Positions 53,483 to 63,252 of a DNA stretch of 64,000 nt are shown in pieces. Both the position numbers and the translations under genes were made by a program. Source of the stretch: Metabacillus litoralis (lineage in GTDB: Bacteria; Bacillota; Bacilli; Bacillales; Bacillaceae). Under the pieces are notes generated by a model, which saw nothing but the letters and a program-made list of their open reading frames with translations, was not told the DNA's origin and did no database searches. The stretch lies in assembly GCF_020524045.1 (NCBI RefSeq), contig NZ_JAIVKL010000014.1, positions 62,001-126,000 on the forward strand, read 5' to 3'. The first letter of the stretch is position 1, and each line of letters starts with the position of its first letter.

Positions 53483-54922
53483 CTATTCTTCAAGACTACC
53501 AAACCTCTTTAACAGCCGCTCAACCCTCGTTATTTTTTCTTTATAAACAATTGGCTGCGAGCAGAATGTTGTGTAATCAATTTCGTTTAATCTTGAGATC
53601 AAAATGCGACAGCCCAGATATAAACTAATAATCGCAGCGACAAACATGCCTCCTCCATATTGATTAAACAATCCCATGAAAAGCAGGGTAAGAAGAAAGC
53701 TTAATATTGTGTACGAACCGATGAGCCAAAAAGCTGCTTTTTTTTCATCAAAATAAAGCAGGATAAGAAAGAAAGTAATGATTAAGCTAAGAAACCATGT
53801 TCCTAACACAACAATCATAAATATATCAATTTGATCTTGCGTCATTCCGAGAAATGGTAGAAAGCGTACACCTAAAAATAGAAAGGCGACAGCTACCAAT
53901 AGCTGTACCTGTGACATAAACAAAATCTCATGCTTTAACACTCGGTACATTTCATTTTTGGCATTTTCAATATCCTGCAGAGGAAACCCATTTAAAATGC
54001 GGCCATAATATTTTTTATACGCTTCATAAAAGGTTGTTTCAACTGTAACCATAAATAAGATGAGTGCAGGCAAAATACTTAAATAGGCATAAAACACAGG
54101 CGTATCATAATAAGGTGCCATCACAAACGTTTCTTCCACAATTATTTTGCGATCGCCAAACCAAACAGCTAAATTATGAGCATATAAGCCAACATAATAA
54201 AATAGCCCGATTAAAAATAAATAAGGATGTTTTTCAAGATACGTTAAAAAGTGAAAATATTGTTTATTATTCACTTGGAAATATTTTGAGATATCATGCA
54301 TGAGCTTTATAAGAATGATGAAAAAGCCAGCAATAAGACCAAATAATATCGCATTTGCTGTTAAGTAGCCTAGTAGAGCTGTTAACACCCAAATAATGAT
54401 GGTTGAAACTAGCACTCCTATAAGATAGCTTTTAACAATTTTCTTATAATCCTTAAGTGCTGATACATACATGGATAAAATCCAAATAATACTTAGCTCT
54501 GTGAAAAAGAGGTAGGAAAGCAATTTAAATAATAATGGCAAAGGTGAAGACCAATAAAATAGGATAGTACTAATAAACCCTAAAAACACAATAATTCCGA
54601 TTGTGCCAAACATAGAGGAAAGGACGTTTTCTTCTTTTTCAATAAATGTTTGGTCTGCCACATATCGTGAAATGATAAAAACAAAGCCACCTGTGATAAT
54701 TTGCGAAAAGATAAATGCGTATTGAATAGCTGCCATAAAAATAGTGATTTCTCTAGATGGAGCATTCAAGAAAAGTAGCCACTCTCTTGAGAACGTAATA
54801 AGTAAAATGGTCAGAAGCATTGGTCCTACAGCAGTTATTGTTGAGTACCCGTATGCACGAAGCTGACCGAAAAAATGAGATTGATCATATAAGGTTTTAA
54901 GTTGAAAGCCGATTCCTGCCAT
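53483..54922 (-). CDS. pelG: PelG-type polysaccharide transporter
   Basis: A 479-aa membrane protein with about twelve helices, starting M-A-G-I-G-F-Q-L-K-T-L-Y, the PelG N-terminal pattern. Further markers are A-Y-G-Y-S-T-I-T-A-V-G-P-M-L and the long cytosolic loop F-Y-E-A-Y-K-K-Y-Y. PelG belongs to the MOP-like flippase superfamily and is thought to pass Pel polymer across the membrane while PelF makes it. It lies 6 nt after pelF. Confidence 0.88.
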   Translation of the reverse strand: MAGIGFQLKTLYDQSHFFGQLRAYGYSTITAVGPMLLTILLITFSREWLLFLNAPSREITIFMAAIQYAFIFSQIITGGFVFIISRYVADQTFIEKEENVLSSMFGTIGIIVFLGFISTILFYWSSPLPLLFKLLSYLFFTELSIIWILSMYVSALKDYKKIVKSYLIGVLVSTIIIWVLTALLGYLTANAILFGLIAGFFIILIKLMHDISKYFQVNNKQYFHFLTYLEKHPYLFLIGLFYYVGLYAHNLAVWFGDRKIIVEETFVMAPYYDTPVFYAYLSILPALILFMVTVETTFYEAYKKYYGRILNGFPLQDIENAKNEMYRVLKHEILFMSQVQLLVAVAFLFLGVRFLPFLGMTQDQIDIFMIVVLGTWFLSLIITFFLILLYFDEKKAAFWLIGSYTILSFLLTLLFMGLFNQYGGGMFVAAIISLYLGCRILISRLNEIDYTTFCSQPIVYKEKITRVERLLKRFGSLEE

Positions 54923-54928
54923 ACCTTG

Positions 54929-56341
54929 TTAGTTCCCCCATCTTTCGTAGCATTCATTATAACGACGAACCATTAGTGCTAATGAGTAGTAATCTATCAC
55001 TCGATTTCTACCATTTTGTCCATATTCAATACGCTTGTTCTTATTTATTAACAAATTGATTAGCTCTTGTGCTAGAAGGTGGAAATGCATGACAGGTACA
55101 ACGCTTCCTGCCCGTCCATATGGATCATTTGCTCCTAAAAGCAATTCAGAGCAGCTCCCCACATCAGTTGTGACATATGGAATTCCCATTGCCAACCCTT
55201 CAAGTATGACAAGTGGCTGTCCTTCACTGATGCTTGATAACACTAATACATCTAGAAATTCTAAATATACTTTTACATCTGTTTCACCAGTGAAGATCAC
55301 ATTCTTTAATTCTAGATTCTCCACAAGATCAAGACATTCCTCATAGTAATCTTGATCTTCATTATGTGGACCAATGATATAAAAATAAGCATTAGGAATC
55401 TCCTGTTGAACAATAGCAAAGCTTTGAAGCATTGTTTTTATATCCTTTATTGGCACAACACGAACAATTCCGCCAACATGTAAGCCATCTTTTGACACTC
55501 GGTTTTCTATATTAAAGCGTGTTATGTCAATTCCGTTTGAAATAATAGATGTTTTCTCTTCCCGGCACCCTATTTCTACTTGAATTTCACGATTTTTTTC
55601 AAATAAAGATGTTACTTCATCGGCATAGTTGTAAGCACAGTTTGATAAATTATAAAAATAATCAATCCATATATCTTTAAAATACCCTTTAATCCATGAT
55701 GATTTTATGATTTCCTCTTCTCTCTCACGTGTATAAATCCCATGTTCTGTTAGGACATAAGGCTTTTGATATTGATGTTTTGCTAATGCACCAAGTACAC
55801 CAGCGTACCCAGTAGAAACACTATGATACAAATCAGCTTCTGGTAGTTTTTGATTCATACAAATAAATAGCGGCAATACCATAGAGCGAAGTGCCCAAAA
55901 CATATCTGTAAAAGGAACAAAAGCAAATCTTTCCTTACAAAGATCATACACAATATCAAAGAAATCTTTACTTGCTAAAAAGTTCAAGATCGAATCAATT
56001 CGTTCACTAACAAGTAAATCAAATAGAATGGGCCAATTTATTTCATCTCCCCCTATTAAGGAGCTAAATGCCTGCTTTTCTTCAGGTGTAATACTGTATC
56101 GTTTGCCTGATACAATTTCTTCCGATAGAAATGAATCAAGGTGAATATCATACACCTCGACTAAATTTGCAGGAGCTTTATATTTTCGTATCTTCGTATT
56201 TTCCTTTTTAGCTGATATCGATAAAATGATAAACTCGTGCTGCGGCAATTGTGTTAATAGGGACTGTGCCCAGCTTGAAACTCCGCCTGTAACATATGGA
56301 TAAGATCCTTCTGTTATTAAACAAATTCTCATCGTTATCAT
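54929..56341 (-). CDS. pelF: PelF-type glycosyltransferase (GT4)
   Basis: A 470-aa GT-B enzyme. M-R-I-C-L-I-T-E-G-S-Y-P-Y-V-T-G-G-V-S-S-W is the PelF N-terminus; L-T-E-H-G-I-Y-T-R-E-R-E-E-E-I and S-I-S-E-G-Q-P-L-V-I-L-E-G-L-A-M-G-I-P are the family's acceptor and donor motifs. PelF polymerises UDP-GalNAc/UDP-GlcNAc into the Pel chain in the cytosol. The true start may be Met4 (56332). It overlaps the upstream gene by 4 nt. Confidence 0.92.
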   Translation of the reverse strand: MITMRICLITEGSYPYVTGGVSSWAQSLLTQLPQHEFIILSISAKKENTKIRKYKAPANLVEVYDIHLDSFLSEEIVSGKRYSITPEEKQAFSSLIGGDEINWPILFDLLVSERIDSILNFLASKDFFDIVYDLCKERFAFVPFTDMFWALRSMVLPLFICMNQKLPEADLYHSVSTGYAGVLGALAKHQYQKPYVLTEHGIYTREREEEIIKSSWIKGYFKDIWIDYFYNLSNCAYNYADEVTSLFEKNREIQVEIGCREEKTSIISNGIDITRFNIENRVSKDGLHVGGIVRVVPIKDIKTMLQSFAIVQQEIPNAYFYIIGPHNEDQDYYEECLDLVENLELKNVIFTGETDVKVYLEFLDVLVLSSISEGQPLVILEGLAMGIPYVTTDVGSCSELLLGANDPYGRAGSVVPVMHFHLLAQELINLLINKNKRIEYGQNGRNRVIDYYSLALMVRRYNECYERWGN

Positions 56342-58053
56342 TCCAATCTAATAGTAAACGTTAATTGATTTGTTTCGATTAAGTAAAGATTTTGACCAAC
56401 ATTTGTTATTTTGCCGTTTTCTACAGAAGAAACTGGCTTTTCAGATGAAAAGAAAAAATAAGCTGGAGCATTTAGTTTGTTAAGATGAAAGGTAATTTCA
56501 TCATTTGTATGCTCTTCTGTTACGATATTTTCAACATAGTTTTGCACATCATCCAGCGTATCAGATACTTTCACATATCGTAGCCATGGAACATCTTTTT
56601 TCAGATTGCTTTGTAGCTCTGAAAATTGCTGTAGGTAATCATCTACATCTTCATCCTGCAATAACAGCTGTGGTGTTACTGCATGTGATAAAAAACCTGT
56701 TGTAAAAAGGCCATTATAAGCAAGCCATTTTGAATAAGAGTCAACTTGAAAGCCTTGAAGCTGTCTAGGTAATACAGCTGTATTCTGATCAAATAGTGAT
56801 GGCTTTTCGACATCAGTCATAATCGTTTGTAAATCAGGATACACGTCTTTTATCACGGTATAATGAGTTAGGTGGTCACTCTGCTTGACAGGTATATATG
56901 TTTTTATTTCATATCCCGGTAATGACTGTTCTAATTGATCAGATGTCATCGTCATTTGTTGCTTAACAGCTGATACTTCCAGCCCTTCAATTGGAGCATT
57001 AGTATATCCTTGAAGTGCTAACTCACCGCCCATGCGCAGCAGTTCTCTTCCGTAAACAATTGTATTCTCTCTTACTCTATCTAACTCAAAGGCTTGTTTT
57101 TCTGCTTTCATTTCATCATTAGCAGCAACAAAGGATGCTGTGTAATTGAGGTCATACTTCGCTTCTAGCCTCTGTAATTCTGACCAAACAACATGACGCA
57201 TGAAATTTTCATTCGTCATTCCCGAATCTTTGTGTATATTGTTATTTGTTTGGAATGGGAAGCCCTCTAAAGCTGTCACCTTTGCATTTACAACTGGATA
57301 AATAAAGGTCGGAACCATAAGCTGAATACCCTTTGTAAAAAGAGCACTTTGCGAAGCATCTGCTAGTATCGTTCCGTTAAAGAACACAAATTTCCCATCA
57401 CCATATTTTGAACTCCATAAAAGTGGTGTACCATCTGATGATTGCGCAATTAATGAAGCTTGTTTGCCAATTCTGGCTGACAATGAAGAGTTACGAATAT
57501 CATCAGATGGAAATGATTGACCTTCTGATGAGGTAAAGAAGGGTTCAGTGAGCTCGATCCCACTTGTTTCAATGAAAGCACCCATTTCCACCATTCCGAT
57601 TTGTTGATAAAGAGATGCTAAGCCTGATCCCGGAGATGGTCTTATCGCAAAAAATATACTTCCACCTGTTTCTACATATGAAAGTAGTGACTGTATATCA
57701 GGTAGATCATCGATTTTTTCTGTTGCAATAATAATACCTTCATACTCAGTTGATGTTGTGAAATTTTCATTAATTGGACGGGTTTTTACCTTTTTACCCA
57801 TTTGTGTGAGATTATTTTCTAATGTCTTGACCAGCTGTGGTTGATCTTCACCCACAAGTAATAAAAAAGCTGGCTGATGATAAGAGGCCTCGTTATTTTC
57901 TGAGCTTTGAACGGTTGATACTGGCTGAGCTTCATTAAAATAACGATATTTCAATAGCAAATCAGAACGAATCATCATGAAAAACAGACCGATTATTCCT
58001 ACAAAAATCATCATAAAATAGACGCTTTTTTCAATTTTAAAGTTGTTGTTCAT
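56338..58053 (-). CDS. PelA deacetylase-like protein, apparent active-site loss
   Basis: About 571 aa from ATG 58053 (AGGTGAT upstream): one N-terminal membrane anchor (about residues 10-30), an extracellular Rossmann-like region (60-260) and a DUF2194/CE-like region. Where PelA-type deacetylases carry Asp-x-Asp metal ligands and a His-containing motif, this protein reads A-L-E-G-F-P-F and L-A-L-Q-G-Y-T-N. If aligned correctly, the metal site is gone. Position in the operon between pelE and pelF matches the deacetylase slot of Gram-positive pel loci. The hydrolase half is a separate gene at 49484. Confidence 0.72.
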   Translation of the reverse strand: MNNNFKIEKSVYFMMIFVGIIGLFFMMIRSDLLLKYRYFNEAQPVSTVQSSENNEASYHQPAFLLLVGEDQPQLVKTLENNLTQMGKKVKTRPINENFTTSTEYEGIIIATEKIDDLPDIQSLLSYVETGGSIFFAIRPSPGSGLASLYQQIGMVEMGAFIETSGIELTEPFFTSSEGQSFPSDDIRNSSLSARIGKQASLIAQSSDGTPLLWSSKYGDGKFVFFNGTILADASQSALFTKGIQLMVPTFIYPVVNAKVTALEGFPFQTNNNIHKDSGMTNENFMRHVVWSELQRLEAKYDLNYTASFVAANDEMKAEKQAFELDRVRENTIVYGRELLRMGGELALQGYTNAPIEGLEVSAVKQQMTMTSDQLEQSLPGYEIKTYIPVKQSDHLTHYTVIKDVYPDLQTIMTDVEKPSLFDQNTAVLPRQLQGFQVDSYSKWLAYNGLFTTGFLSHAVTPQLLLQDEDVDDYLQQFSELQSNLKKDVPWLRYVKVSDTLDDVQNYVENIVTEEHTNDEITFHLNKLNAPAYFFFSSEKPVSSVENGKITNVGQNLYLIETNQLTFTIRLE

Positions 58054-58933
58054 ATTCATCACCTTGAAGCCAAAAACGAAGCTGATTCAGCTTATCAGGA
58101 GAAAGCTTAATATCTGACGAGCGCAGCTTGTTCATAACTTGTTTAAATTCACTACTATTTCTCATTGAATAATGAACATTCAAGGCCGAAAAATAAGCTT
58201 CCTCTTTATCAGGAAAAACCTCAAGAAACTGTTTCGTTGTTTCCAAGGCAACTCGATGTTCATTCAAAATAATCGCTGATTCTATTTTTTCAATAAAGTT
58301 TCTTTCATCACTTGTTGGCGAAATATTAATTAACTGATCAAGCGTCTGATAATAGAGATAGGTATACTTCTTTCTTGTTTGTTTATCTAAGAATTCAATT
58401 CGAATATAATGCTTTAAAATATCACGATAAGCCTCAAGAGATTGAACATCTCCATCATCAGATAGAAGCTGTTCCTCAAGCTGACGCATCGTTTTCATTA
58501 AGTCACTTTTCACCTGCTGAACCGCAGTTGCCGCATAATGAGATGTTTCTGAATCATCACTTTGAAGAGCAAGCTCAAGTGCATCTACATTTTTCAGAAA
58601 TTCACCCTTTAGCAAATCGATCAGAATTTTCCGCTTTGTTTTATTATCGTTCAAAATAAGCGCATCGTTAAACGGGATAATATCCGTTTCTTCTTCAATA
58701 TCAGGTGACTTTAAGACAAAATCATCAAATTGTACACGTCGAAGAAGCCAATCCGGAAGATCATTTTTCGAGTACATTTTCCTCGACATGCTATAAGTGA
58801 TAAACACACCAAAAAACGGACAGGAAAGAAGTATCATTGCTCGTAGCACAATTCCTTTTCTCTTTAAAACAACCAAAACAATGATATAAATAAAAACTAA
58901 AAGATAATAAGCAAAAAGAATTTTACCCAGCAT
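58037..58933 (-). CDS. pelE: PelE-like membrane/TPR protein
   Basis: A 298-aa protein with two N-terminal hydrophobic helices (about 4-24 and 30-48) and a long helical region; the later part (L-N-E-H-R-V-A-L-E-T-T-K-Q-F-L-E-V-F-P-D-K-E-E-A) has a TPR-like rhythm. PelE joins PelD at the membrane in known systems. Its ATG lies within the last codons of the PelD fusion gene (11-nt overlap) and it overlaps the next gene, so the three are coupled. Confidence 0.75.
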   Translation of the reverse strand: MLGKILFAYYLLVFIYIIVLVVLKRKGIVLRAMILLSCPFFGVFITYSMSRKMYSKNDLPDWLLRRVQFDDFVLKSPDIEEETDIIPFNDALILNDNKTKRKILIDLLKGEFLKNVDALELALQSDDSETSHYAATAVQQVKSDLMKTMRQLEEQLLSDDGDVQSLEAYRDILKHYIRIEFLDKQTRKKYTYLYYQTLDQLINISPTSDERNFIEKIESAIILNEHRVALETTKQFLEVFPDKEEAYFSALNVHYSMRNSSEFKQVMNKLRSSDIKLSPDKLNQLRFWLQGDEYEQQL

Positions 58934-61088
58934 TTATCACTGCCTCCTCCTCTTGGAGAACAACTAATATTCCTTTGCTCTGGAATCGTCGAATCACAAA
59001 TGTTGCGTCTTCTTTTGTCGCATTGGAAAGAAGAATAAATAATTGATCACTTTCATCAAATCCTAAATGATCATTCATTCTTAGAAGGGAACCAATATTC
59101 TGTAAATTTTCAGCTGAGTGATCAATTGTCAAAACCTCTAGTTGTACAAAAGGGATCTGTAATTCTTGAAAAGCCTTTTGCTTATTTTCTAGAATTCGTT
59201 GAAAATAATAAGGTCTTAATACATTTGTTCCTTCGATAAATCGCTCACTATTAATTTCATTCACATATTCATAAGCTCTGCCGACTGAAGAAGTGATAAG
59301 TCGACTCACGACATCAACTAAGTTACGATATGAAAGTGTTAATCTATTAAATTGAACATCATGGCATGTAATGACTGCAACGGTTGAACCTTTTTGTACA
59401 ATCGGTGAAATGAAAAGTGGTTCTTGTGCTTCAAGTGCTGTATTGTAATAGATTTTCTGCTCTCTAATCGCTCGATCTAGAAGGGAACCTGGTATCATTT
59501 TTATTGAGGCATCAGGCTGGAAGGTACTTTCTACCGATTTAACCGCTAGTCTCAAATATCCACTAGATTGCACAAGATAAATCGCAAATCTACTTGATTT
59601 AAGAGATCTTTCCAACACAGAAATCGCTCCAGTAAATAATGCCTCTGGCTCAAGATTATCAAGCTGTTTGACAGATTCGTAAATTTTCCCTACTCCGTCT
59701 TCCGTTCGTAAAATTTGCTCTCTCATTTCTTCTTTTACCTGAAGTGTATCTTTGTAAATTGATGATAAAAATGCATATTTAGACTGTGCTGAGGCTAATT
59801 CATCTTTCGTAAATTGAAGAACAATTTTCCCTCGCTCAACGCTGTAGCTACAAATAAGTCCAACTAATAAATATATTGTTAGGGTTGCAAGTATTGTATT
59901 ATCAACAAATAAAGAGGTCCAAATCCTACCTTCTCCTGCCATGGTATAAATTTGAACGCCTATTGCTAAAAAGGCAGCTACCACCATTTGTGTTTTTTCA
60001 AATAAAATAGCCGCTAGCAAAATATATATAAGCCAAATATCAACGGTATCTACAATTGGGGTTAACAAAAAAGAAAGACCAAAAAACATGGCAAAAAGAA
60101 CGATATTTTCATAGAAAGGCAAAAACGGAATTTTCTTCACCTTTTTTTCTTTTTCCGTCTTTACAGGTGCTACAAACTGATTATCTTCGTAATAATCAAT
60201 TACCTTCGCAAGTCCTTCCTCAAGCAAATACTTTGGTACCCAATCTAGATCTTTTTTGATTTTCTGATTATCCAGATTCGACCTCTTGATATCACCTAGG
60301 CGACTTTCGATATTCTGTAAATCTGTAATAGGATAAAGCTTTCCCATCTCTTCAACCAAACGATTAATACTCACTTCCGTACCAGTTGACAAATTATAGA
60401 TGCCACTCAATTCACTACTAACTCCACGAAAAATTGCTTCAGCAACATCACTCACATATATAAAATCACGTGTTTGTTCACCATCACCATGGATAGTGAT
60501 TGGTTCTTTCCGAAGTACTACATTGGTGAAATGAGCAATAACACTACTTTCTTCGCTCAAATGCTGCCTAGGACCATACACATTAGAAAAACGATAAATT
60601 AGTGAAGAAACACCATACAATTCATCCCATTTTTGACAATACTGCTCGCCAGTTAATTTGTTTAAGCCATAAGGAGAGATTGGATTTCCCTTTTCATCCT
60701 CTCGTAATGGTAAATTCTGATTATCTCCATAAACTGCTGCAGAAGAACAAAAAACAAATTTCTTCACACCATGGACTTTTGACAAATTCAACATATTAAT
60801 TAGTCCGAGAATATTTGTTGACGAATCAGTGACAGGTTCATCGATTGATCGCTTCACATGCGTTTGTGCTGCACAATGAATCACAACATCTATACTGTGA
60901 GCCTTAAAGAACTTTTCACACTGCTCATCTTCGATATCAATGATCAGTGATTTATGACGGAAGTTAACATTCTCTTTTCTGCCGGTTGTTAAATTATCAA
61001 TAATAAAGATTTTGTGATTTTCTTTATAAAATCTTTCTGCCACAAAGGAGCCAATAAATCCATAACCACCTGTGATCAAAACGTTCAT
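58923..61088 (-). CDS. Fusion of UDP-sugar 4-epimerase and PelD c-di-GMP receptor
   Basis: A 721-aa two-part protein. Residues 1-305 form an epimerase: G-G-Y-G-F-I-G (7-13), Y140-G-L-N-K144, G-D-G-E-Q-T-R-D-F. Residues 325-415 hold four membrane helices, then a short coiled region, a GAF domain (about 480-605) and a degenerate GGDEF domain (610-721), the PelD architecture. R670-M-N-D673 matches the RxxD inhibitory-site motif that binds c-di-GMP in PelD. The epimerase would supply UDP-GalNAc at the synthase. First gene of the operon. Confidence 0.88.
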   Translation of the reverse strand: MNVLITGGYGFIGSFVAERFYKENHKIFIIDNLTTGRKENVNFRHKSLIIDIEDEQCEKFFKAHSIDVVIHCAAQTHVKRSIDEPVTDSSTNILGLINMLNLSKVHGVKKFVFCSSAAVYGDNQNLPLREDEKGNPISPYGLNKLTGEQYCQKWDELYGVSSLIYRFSNVYGPRQHLSEESSVIAHFTNVVLRKEPITIHGDGEQTRDFIYVSDVAEAIFRGVSSELSGIYNLSTGTEVSINRLVEEMGKLYPITDLQNIESRLGDIKRSNLDNQKIKKDLDWVPKYLLEEGLAKVIDYYEDNQFVAPVKTEKEKKVKKIPFLPFYENIVLFAMFFGLSFLLTPIVDTVDIWLIYILLAAILFEKTQMVVAAFLAIGVQIYTMAGEGRIWTSLFVDNTILATLTIYLLVGLICSYSVERGKIVLQFTKDELASAQSKYAFLSSIYKDTLQVKEEMREQILRTEDGVGKIYESVKQLDNLEPEALFTGAISVLERSLKSSRFAIYLVQSSGYLRLAVKSVESTFQPDASIKMIPGSLLDRAIREQKIYYNTALEAQEPLFISPIVQKGSTVAVITCHDVQFNRLTLSYRNLVDVVSRLITSSVGRAYEYVNEINSERFIEGTNVLRPYYFQRILENKQKAFQELQIPFVQLEVLTIDHSAENLQNIGSLLRMNDHLGFDESDQLFILLSNATKEDATFVIRRFQSKGILVVLQEEEAVINAG

Positions 61089-61400
61089 ATCGCATACCTC
61101 AATAGTATATTTTTAAAGAATTGTTGATGATGAAACAACTTATGACAAAATGTGCTAATTTCTTTCAAAATGAGTCATTATTACCATCTAATAGTAATGG
61201 ATAAGAGTTCTACTGACAATCACAAATACTCCCATGTGAACGTTTATTTATGTGGGTGTTATTCTTAAATAATTTAGTTATGAGAGGGTGCTTTATTCCT
61301 GTTAAGGTAAAGGCGAGATTCTAGTAAAGAAAAGAATGGTAGAATAACTTAATTTTTGAGGACTCTACTTGGAATGTAGTTCAAAAGGAGGGTCGGTACA

Positions 61401-61571
61401 ATAGCAATACAAAATTTGTTAAATAATGTAAAAATGGATTTATATGTATTTACTAACATAAAACCTCCATTTCGTATAAGTTTTTTTAACCCTTGCTTTA
61501 CTCCCTATTTAAACAAGAAAAACAAGAAATTAGTGAGAGAAGAAGTGCTTATTTTTCAATGTTTAAGATGA
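61401..61571 (+). CDS. Possible 56-aa ORF with an ATA start
   Basis: AAGGAGGG lies 8 nt before an ATA codon, from which the frame reads A-I-Q-N-L-L-N-N-V-K-M-D-L-Y-V-F-T-N-I-K-P-P-F to a stop at 61571; the first ATG in frame is 61434. The ribosome site is strong, but the protein is not recognised. It may be a gene that lost its start codon. Confidence 0.3.
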   Translation: MAIQNLLNNVKMDLYVFTNIKPPFRISFFNPCFTPYLNKKNKKLVREEVLIFQCLR

Positions 61572-61895
61572 AGTGATAACATAATGAAAATCTAGTTTAT
61601 TTCTTTCAATTTCATCATCGTGATGGAAAATGCCGTTTTGTTTGTTATCTGATAGATACCAATAATTTTCAGTTGGTTTTTATTTTAAGTTTTACCTTTA
61701 TTAAAATTTCAAACATTGTAGGATTTTGGTCTATTTATTATATTGAATATACCTAAGGTAACCTTACTGCTTATTTGCTTGTTTATAACCATATTATATT
61801 ATGTTTATACAGTAGGAATCATTTGATGAAGGTTATTTTGCCTGTTCCTCTTAGGATGTTATTTGAGGTAAGTTTTTAGGCCATTCTAAAATGAT

Positions 61896-61926
61896 AAAAA
61901 GCCACTTTTGAAGGTGGCTCCTTTAC
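61896..61926 (-). terminator. Terminator of ROK kinase copy 2
   Basis: Minus strand: GCCACCTT-CAAAAGTGGC stem followed by TTTTTATC. Confidence 0.85.
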
Positions 61927-62820
61927 TTAGTTTGGTAATAATCCTGCACCAATTAGACCTGCCTTTTGATCTAATAAGGCTGGTTTAATATTGAGTACGG
62001 CCTTTAGACTCGGATAAAGATATTGCTTTGTTTTCTTAATCAAGGGATCGAGGATCAAGTCTTGTGACTTCATTACACCACCACCAATGACGATGATTTC
62101 TGGATTTACAGTATGAACTATGTTTGCGATTCCTATTGCAAGATAGTTAACCACTTCGTCTAGGATTTCCTGTGCTGTTTCGTTTCCTTGTTCTGCAAGC
62201 TGAAACACCCCTTGAGCACCATTAGTAATGTTAAGTCTTTCCTGACCCATTCTTCCGATGGCTGTACCACTCGCATGTCCCTCTAGAGCACCTCTGTTGA
62301 GACCTAGTCCTTGGTACGCGTCCAGGTTTGGGTTAACAATCATATTCCCAATTTCCCCACAATTCCCTTGTGCACCTGATACTAGCTGACCATCGAGGAC
62401 AAATCCCCCACCAATTCCTGTACTAACAGTGATAAAAAATACACTACTCGCACCTTTTCCTGCCCCTTGTTTCGCTTCAGCTAGAGCAGCTGCGTTTGCA
62501 TCGTTTTCTAATTTAACAGGTAGATAGGTTTTTTCTTCAAGGATTTTCACTAATGGGATATTCACCCATCCTCTAAGATTTGGCGGCTCTATGATTACCC
62601 CTTCATGAGGGTTAAGTGGACCTGGTGCTCCAATGCCCACGGCTTTAATTTGATATTTATTCTTAATTGAGTTAATTGCCTTAGCCATGATACCAATTGT
62701 ATATTCAGGTCCTTTTTCTACTTCTGTTGGACAATTTTGTTCTTCAATTAGTTCTCCATTTTCCTTAAATACACCAATTCTTAAATTTGTTCCACCTAGG
62801 TCAATTCCGATTGTGTACAT
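61927..62820 (-). CDS. ROK-family sugar kinase, copy 2, without the zinc motif
   Basis: Starts M-Y-T-I-G-I-D-L-G-G-T-N at 62820 behind AAGGAGGG; the frame from 62862 adds 14 unlikely residues. At 297 aa it is nearly identical in layout to the kinase at 44326, differing at scattered positions. It also lacks the C-x-C-G-x-x-G-C-x-E zinc motif (here Y-Q-G-L-G-L-N-R-G-A-L-E). Substrate likely glucose or an N-acetyl sugar. It may have arisen by duplication; the upstream regions also match in part. Confidence 0.88.
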   Translation of the reverse strand: MYTIGIDLGGTNLRIGVFKENGELIEEQNCPTEVEKGPEYTIGIMAKAINSIKNKYQIKAVGIGAPGPLNPHEGVIIEPPNLRGWVNIPLVKILEEKTYLPVKLENDANAAALAEAKQGAGKGASSVFFITVSTGIGGGFVLDGQLVSGAQGNCGEIGNMIVNPNLDAYQGLGLNRGALEGHASGTAIGRMGQERLNITNGAQGVFQLAEQGNETAQEILDEVVNYLAIGIANIVHTVNPEIIVIGGGVMKSQDLILDPLIKKTKQYLYPSLKAVLNIKPALLDQKAGLIGAGLLPN

Positions 62821-63112
62821 GGGTGGCCCTCCTTTTATTTTTGTAACCTTATCGATTAGCATTATATTAACACTAGTTTAACAGTTCTTCATGATATTTA
62901 GAAATCGTTTTTTCTTTATATTGAAATTAACTGGGTAATAGACACTGTCTTTCATTCTATTGTCGGAGAAAGAAACTAATTAACTCCTGTTGTTTTGAAA
63001 AATAATGGTAGACGAAAAATGAAGAACGTACCATTTATTCAAGAAAATCATCTGGTCGGCACGGAAAGGCTATCTTTTGTTAGTCTATTTTCACTGAATG
63101 GAATCTAAGCGA
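62821..63112 (-). promoter_or_regulatory. ROK copy 2 upstream region, conserved with copy 1
   Basis: Both ROK genes are preceded by ATCGATAA-GTTA-AAAA and a T-T-A-A-C-A-x-T-like element 20-60 nt before the ATG. In copy 1 the first block is the palindrome TTATCGATAA. TATAAT occurs in copy 2 at the matching place. Conservation of non-coding sequence suggests a shared operator or recent duplication. Confidence 0.45.
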
Positions 63113-63152
63113 AAAAAGAAGCACAATCTCGACTCGACTGTACTTCTTCATG
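63113..63152 (-). terminator. Terminator of the coiled-coil gene
   Basis: Minus strand: GAAGAAGTACAGT pairs with ATTGTGCTTCTT (two mismatches), followed by TTTTTTC. Confidence 0.65.
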
Positions 63153-63252
63153 AGTGAATTTTCAAGTAATTGTGAATACGGACTTTAGTTGTTTTTTTCT
63201 TTATGTAGTATATAGATCATGAAGATAATAATAGTAGCTGTTCGAAGTTATT

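Larger units (their letters stand above)
61089..61926. other. Intergenic region upstream of the Pel operon
   Basis: Must contain the Pel operon promoter; a TATACT on the minus strand lies near 61108 with no clear -35. No GEMM-type sequence was found here. One weak ORF is listed separately at 61401. Confidence 0.4.
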
